A stretch of 64,000 bases of DNA from Mangrovimonas sp. YM274 (GTDB lineage Bacteria > Bacteroidota > Bacteroidia > Flavobacteriales > Flavobacteriaceae): NCBI RefSeq assembly GCF_030908385.1, contig NZ_CP133091.1, positions 1,970,128 through 2,034,127 of the forward strand. The letters run 5' to 3'. Below are positions 63,804 to 64,000 of the stretch, piece after piece. The translations under genes were made by a program, and so were the position numbers. The notes beneath the pieces were generated by a model, which saw only the letters and a program-made list of their open reading frames with translations, ran no database searches and was not told the origin of the DNA. Position 1 is the stretch's first letter; the number at the start of each line of letters is the position of its first letter.

Positions 63804-64000
63804 CTAAATTTGTAACAAAAATTCAATAGTATCTACATTATCGGCATATTCCCAAAGTTGAGGGTTTTGTGTCTGTCCGAAAGGGATTTCATTGTCCATA
63901 ACATTGTTTGAAACAATGCATTGAATATTTTCTGCATCCTTCACCAATTTGACTTTTAAGTCTTCCATGGCATCGTAATATTCGTAAAAAACGGTAGCGA
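63804..64000 (-). CDS. C-terminal end of an acyl-CoA reductase (LuxC family), 5' end outside the window
   Basis: 65 codons are visible, running off the window edge to a TAG at 63806-63804. The stretch VFYEYYDAMEDLKVKL, IVSNNVMDNEIPFGQT and QNPQLWEYADNVDTIEFLL matches the C-terminus I know from acyl-CoA reductases that sit next to serC in Flavobacteriia. The enzyme reduces acyl-CoA to aldehyde. It is separated from serC by 174 bases without a clear promoter. Confidence 0.72.
   Translation of the reverse strand, partial: ATVFYEYYDAMEDLKVKLVKDAENIQCIVSNNVMDNEIPFGQTQNPQLWEYADNVDTIEFLLQI

Noticed and set aside
1-64000. CRISPR array, tRNA/rRNA genes, insertion sequences or prophage genes.
   Set aside because: No repeat-spacer pattern, no transposase, integrase or phage structural ORF, and no tRNA-like folds were seen in the intergenic gaps I read.

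Overview
The window is chromosomal DNA from a member of the Flavobacteriaceae (Bacteroidota). Four things support this. It is AT-rich. Many genes have a TAnnTTTG element (the Bacteroidota -7 promoter box) 15-55 bases before the start codon. It carries SusC/CarboxypepD_reg-type TonB receptors and many secreted proteins whose signal peptides end in SQ, FGQ or FAQ. It also has families typical of the group (DUF4834, DUF3667-like, TIGR02757, DUF937, BatA/VWA). No rRNA, tRNA, CRISPR array, insertion sequence or phage gene was seen. It looks like an ordinary core-genome segment with dense gene packing, so the interest lies in altered enzymes and small gene neighbourhoods rather than in an island.

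Layout. 0-6.6 kb: end of a membrane protein, a secreted CarboxypepD_reg protein, a large unknown membrane protein, a ureohydrolase-fold protein that has lost its metal ligands, a coiled-coil membrane protein and imidazolonepropionase (hutI). 6.7-9.6 kb: fumarase C, a 1-Cys peroxiredoxin and a tiny membrane protein. 9.6-14.2 kb: a TonB-type outer membrane beta-barrel receptor with a small secreted partner, an ArsC-like protein, and prfB with its programmed +1 frameshift. 14.2-17.5 kb: transglutaminase / alpha-E / circularly permuted ATP-grasp operon. 17.7-23.7 kb: metzincin-type protease, threonine aldolase, YbaB, oligopeptidase B.

23.7-28.4 kb: a cysteine-synthase-like PLP enzyme, an alpha-oxoamine synthase and a convergent GNAT protein (probable sulfonolipid/capnine or sphingoid-type lipid synthesis), then a predicted outer membrane protein. 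28.5-34.1 kb: DUF4834, YfhO, a glycosyltransferase and a flippase (cell-surface polysaccharide). 34.1-36.8 kb: a repeat protein, a possible eroded small gene and a zinc-ribbon membrane protein. 36.9-44.9 kb: uvrA, an ECF-like sigma factor with a 48-residue companion ORF, an endonuclease III without its Fe-S cysteines, bcp, a conserved unknown and an MBL hydrolase.

44.9-49.0 kb: a tightly overlapping operon (VWA membrane protein, dihydroorotase-like protein without metal ligands, DUF4870-like, esterase). 49.1-57.0 kb: glycosyltransferase 2, M61 and S10 peptidases, TIGR02757, MarC, LolD-like ATPase, folE. 57.0-60.7 kb: a TonB receptor with a His/Asp/Glu-rich loop and small neighbours, probably metal uptake. 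60.8-64.0 kb: DUF937, serA, serC and the end of an acyl-CoA reductase (LuxC family).

Links between genes: serC makes O-phosphoserine, the likely substrate of the cysteate-synthase-like enzyme, whose product would feed the adjacent alpha-oxoamine synthase. Perfect hairpins with T-tracts separate most convergent pairs and act as bidirectional terminators.
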